Positions 60,301 to 64,000 of a stretch of 64,000 nt of DNA are shown here, in pieces. Below the pieces are notes generated by a model that worked only from the letters and a program-made list of their open reading frames with translations, was not told the DNA's origin and made no database searches. The translations under genes and the position numbers were made by a program. This stretch comes from Silurus meridionalis. Its lineage: Eukaryota; Chordata; Actinopteri; Siluriformes; Siluridae. Positions within the stretch are counted from its first letter, which is position 1. The number at the start of each line of letters is the position of its first letter. The stretch covers positions 18,621,000 to 18,684,999 of the forward strand of contig NC_060890.1 of assembly GCF_014805685.1 (NCBI RefSeq), written 5' to 3'.

Positions 60301-63300
60301 AAGAAAATAATAGTGGTATGGCTTACTTCATAGGGGAAGTAATGACCAGCTATGAATTACAAATAAATTTCATATTTGAGTAGAAATTATTTGGATAATG
60401 TCATATCTCTGCAGTCACAGTTACAATGACAGAAGATCTAATACCCTGTAATTTATCTTTCTTCAGGAGATTGGAGCCATTACAAGTTAAATGAAGAAGC
60501 CCGTCAAGTTATGAACGTGTGCCAGCACACTTTGGGTGATCTGATCAATTCTCTTTGCCAGGGTAATATTCCCTTTGGTCACTTGCAGACTATCCTGAAA
60601 CATCGGAAACAATTCCAAGAGCTGTACAAAAAATGTAGGTGCTACACAATATTTTTTATGCCTGTATGAGGAGCAATAAAGAAAATTTTCTGAAATACAT
60701 ATGCATATGAAAAGTTTGGTTTTTAGACTTTAGTTTTTCACACATACTCCAGATTTTTTCAATATTGTGCATGTTTTTATTTTTCCAATGAACATTATTT
60801 AATATGATTTATTTACTTCGACAATTAATACACTTTTTTTTAAACCACATGATACATTGCTTTCTGTAAAAGTTGTTGTAGTTTATTGCATATAGGACAA
60901 TTTGTTTGTTTGTTTCTTTCATTAATGTATTTATTTATTCACATTTCAAGTGATCACATGTTCACTGTGAATTCAGTTTTTCACATGCAAAATGTATGTG
61001 CATTTTCCAGAAAGGTAAATATATTTGTTTTATGTATGTGATCATCCCCATTTTTAGGTAAAAAATACATCAAATTGGATAATATCACTATTGACATTGA
61101 AAAACTGCTTAAACAAAGAGAGAAGGATTGCCATGTCTTGCAGGAACAGAGGAAACATTTAGATGTCCTCATAAAAATGTTTGGGAAAATCTCAGAGATG
61201 ATTAATGGTGAGTTTGCTGTTCTACAATAATACAATCTGTACATATAAGAGTGTTCTTTATTTGATTCAATATTTCTGCTCATGCTCCATCAGTACCTGA
61301 GATCTTACAACTTGAGAAAGAACACAAGATTGAAATGCATCCAATGGGATTAAATGAGCTGGTGGGAGTACAATCATGCTTCTCCAATGAAGACTTAAAA
61401 GAGATTCATACAGGGAATGTTCTGTACTACAGTGCTGACTTGCTTGCTGTGCTCAAAGCAGCAAGAGAGATGTACGAATTTCAAGACAGCAACTTGATTC
61501 TCAAATCTTGGATGGACAAAGCAAGTGCATATCTGACCGATGGTTCTCATTGTCTTTTGTTGAGCCTGCAAGAAGTTCTTTCTAAAATCTGGAGGCCTTC
61601 TCTTAGTGAGTTTTACCAGCTTGGTACAAGGATTGGACATGGAACTGTGACTTTTGAGGAAGTGGACAAGGTTGTCGAAGGGTGTGGAGACAAAGGTGAT
61701 GGCGCTCGACTTAAGAAGGAGATGACTCTTATGGCCACCATGCTTGAGAAATCTTTAGGTCTGGAGGGAAACTGTCTGGAAAAAAGTTTAATTCTGATTC
61801 AGGAGTATAGACAGCTTCACCATGCTGCAGATTCTGCAAACGCAATACTGAAGATAAAAGACAGACTCAATCTGAAAGGAGACTTCAGCCATATATGCAG
61901 CCTTACTGAGTTGGTAAAAGAAGTTTAATCACAATCTTTGTTTAAGTGTTTGTATAAAAACCATTGCTGTGAATGTAGAGTATTTATTGTTTAGCCAAAT
62001 ACGGTATCACTTGCATTAGATAAATATATATATATATATAATTATTATTATTTATTTTTTCATAATTTTGACTATCTAAATACAGATAATGTATTTTTTA
62101 ATAATACTATAAATAAGCAGTAGTATTTAAAAATAACTATATGTTTAATGGAACTATTTTGTAAGTAACAGTATAACTGAAAACATTGTGTTTGGAAGAG
62201 AGAAGATTCATTCAAAAAGAAGCCTTTAGGATCACTGAGCAAGAACCTTATCAATGCCAAGCAAAAGCTTTCTCACGTCAACCGTCAGCACACAGCTTGT
62301 CTGGAGGCGTTCCTAAACAGCGAAAACCTAGTCAGCTGGGTTAAAACCACGATTAAGGGTAAGTTTGTGATTTTCTTTTTATAATTGCATATAGTGAAGC
62401 TACTGTAGTGTTAGAATACTTTAGTGTTAGATTATTCTACTATCACTTCTTCACATCAGCTAGTAGAAGATCAGGGAGGATTTAAAGAGCTTGTGTGATT
62501 AGTATTAATTTGTAGTAAACTAGTTCTTCAAATAATACATGATGCAAGGTAACTATTGCTTAGTGTGTAATGAACAACAAAATCATTACTTTAATATTTC
62601 TTATTGAATAATTACCCACTAATCATTAGAAATGAACGCTGGTGATTTATAGAACTGCAGGTTCTACTTAATCTGTTCATACTTACAAATGAGTTAATGA
62701 GCAGTATTATGATTATGAAGTGTTGCCCATTTTTCTTCTTAAGTGTTTGCTTCTTATGTAACCACCAGTTTGTGCTTTTAAACAGATCGAAGTGAGCTGA
62801 AGGTGTTTATGGAATTGGCGTCCATTTCGGCTGGAGAAAATGACACTGAGATTGACAGATTGACCAGTTTTCAAGATGCTGTCTCAGGTTACAGTCCACT
62901 CTTATACTCCTTACATCAGGTAGCAGGTTTCGAAGAGTTAATTGCTCGTGCTCAGGAAGTGTGGGATGCTCTCCAAAAAGATGAAAAACTTCCAGAAAAA
63001 CTGGTAAGAAATATGCACTATATTTCAGCTCTTATACAGCATGTTAAACACTGAATATCTGGACTCTATATACAATTGTTTAAGGATAATTAGTAGTATA
63101 TGAGAGTTTGTAAGTTGATGTGGTCACATATCAGTTATTAACAGGGTGTTCGTTTTGTCTGTAGATACACTCTGCCTGTTGGTTAGACTGGCTGAAAGGA
63201 CTGAGGGAGACTCATGGCTCTGTGGAAAAGTCCTCTCTTTCTTTGGCCTCAGCAATCAATACCCATGGTGTATACCAAATTGGCTGGCCAGACCATTCTT

Positions 63301-64000
63301 TTGGAAAGGTAAATAGTCAGCTGAGTTTACTGTGTACTTAAGAAAAGACACTTGCATTTTGCATATGCAGTCATTCCAATGTTATTTTTTTCCATGCAGT
63401 AATAAAGTAGTCAGATACCTATCTGGCTCACGTTCCTCATAAATAGATTCATGTAATAAGTAAAAAAATATGCAAAGCGATATTTATTCTCCTGAGACCC
63501 AAGGGTGTCATTTATTTTGTTTTATTTGTTTTGTTTGATTATTATATATGACACATATTTTTGGTTGGAAAAATTCTAGAATTTCAACTGTTGTTATTTC
63601 ATTTTTCATAAGTCTACCAGTAGTGGACCACAGGACCATTTTAGCCTAAATAAAAAATGAACAGATTATAGCCTTAAAGTGATTTTAATACAAAAAGAAA
63701 TATTTCAACAAAAACAAATTTTCATTTTGGATTGTTTTACTTGCTTGTTGTTGCAAATACTCTAGTATGTTTTCTACAATCCTAAAACTGATTGCAATAT
63801 TATTTTATGTTTATACAATTGAATAATTCCTCTTAAATCTATTGAATGTGTTTATTTGAATAGTAAACAGAACAACCTATGTAGTTATTTGTCAGTATCC
63901 TGTTGAAGACCGTTGGAATTTTGTTTTTAATTGCCATTTTCATAGAAAACCCTGGGCAGTGTTTTATGTGTAAAGGTAATAAACAGCGAAATGGAAAAGA
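54339..64000 (+). CDS. rnf213: rnf213: E3 ubiquitin ligase mysterin, N-terminal part, about 1402 aa (runs off window)
   Basis: RNF213 is a giant AAA+ ATPase/E3 ubiquitin ligase acting in antimicrobial ubiquitination, lipid-droplet and vascular biology; the AAA and RING parts lie downstream. Exons: 54339-55027, 55120-55275, 55635-55804, 55908-56182, 56271-56506, 57570-57776, 57970-58192, 58276-58331, 58641-58803, 58887-59030, 59114-59212, 59304-59432, 59781-59946, 60467-60634, 61058-61207, 61294-61913, 62220-62358, 62786-63003, 63165-63308, 63946-64000+. All phases agree. The start MKRKKTKKDRKNDKAS opens a Lys-rich then Gln/Asn/Glu-rich disordered head (about 1-229). Residues about 235-345 are beta-rich (FTFYVYLVMDKSFKFN, GSMIRYKYAVQKQGK), possibly the carbohydrate-binding-like module of the family. 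The rest is helical stalk (WKNSACLLLDRLFEKWD, YSADLLAVLKAAREMYE). The acceptor of exon 62220 is weak; its CTTTAG neighbour would give a stop. Confidence 0.9.

Overview
The window is nuclear DNA of a ray-finned fish, very probably a teleost. The genes are split by GT-AG introns and encode vertebrate proteins. Introns and intergenic DNA are AT-rich, full of (TA)n, (CA)n and (CT)n arrays and of decayed Tc1/mariner, Tigger/pogo, RTE and L2/Rex1-like elements typical of teleosts. Tc1 load and long (TA)n tracts would suit a catfish, but the sequence does not prove the order. Nothing bacterial, phage or CRISPR-like is present.

Five recognisable genes and one unrecognised gene lie on the + strand in this order. 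(1) The 3' end of gprc5c (1-3375). (2) oxld1 (CDS 18620-19273), a small mitochondrial-type protein with an oxidoreductase-like domain. (3) pde6g (CDS 25720-26594), the 87-residue inhibitory gamma subunit of rod phosphodiesterase 6, with an untranslated first exon behind a photoreceptor-type promoter. (4) nploc4 (CDS 30551-46426, 17 coding exons, 617 aa), the ubiquitin-binding cofactor of p97/VCP. (5) An unrecognised 180-residue gene with a signal peptide (CDS 49536-50771). (6) The 5' part of rnf213 (CDS from 54339, running off the window), with an untranslated exon 1 next to an interferon-response-like element. GPRC5C, OXLD1, PDE6G, NPLOC4 and RNF213 all lie in human 17q25, so this is conserved vertebrate synteny. 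The genes share a neighbourhood, not a pathway.

The DNA between and inside the genes is mostly transposon debris. There are about eight Tc1-like remnants, two Tigger/pogo-type elements and three RTE-type LINE pieces. A tRNA-derived SINE shares its 3' tail with that LINE. There are also L2/Rex1-like reverse transcriptase fragments, a probable solo LTR with intact 5-bp target duplications, an 80-bp perfect inverted repeat, a 32-bp minisatellite and many microsatellites.

I found no clearly new multi-gene system. The best candidates for something undescribed are the secreted protein gene at 49.1-51.2 kb (with a (TG)28 tract just before a splice acceptor), the GAAA-repeat element upstream of rnf213, a possible conserved noncoding block in nploc4 intron 2, and several informative transposon rearrangements. 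Exon limits were read by eye from splice consensus, phase and family knowledge.
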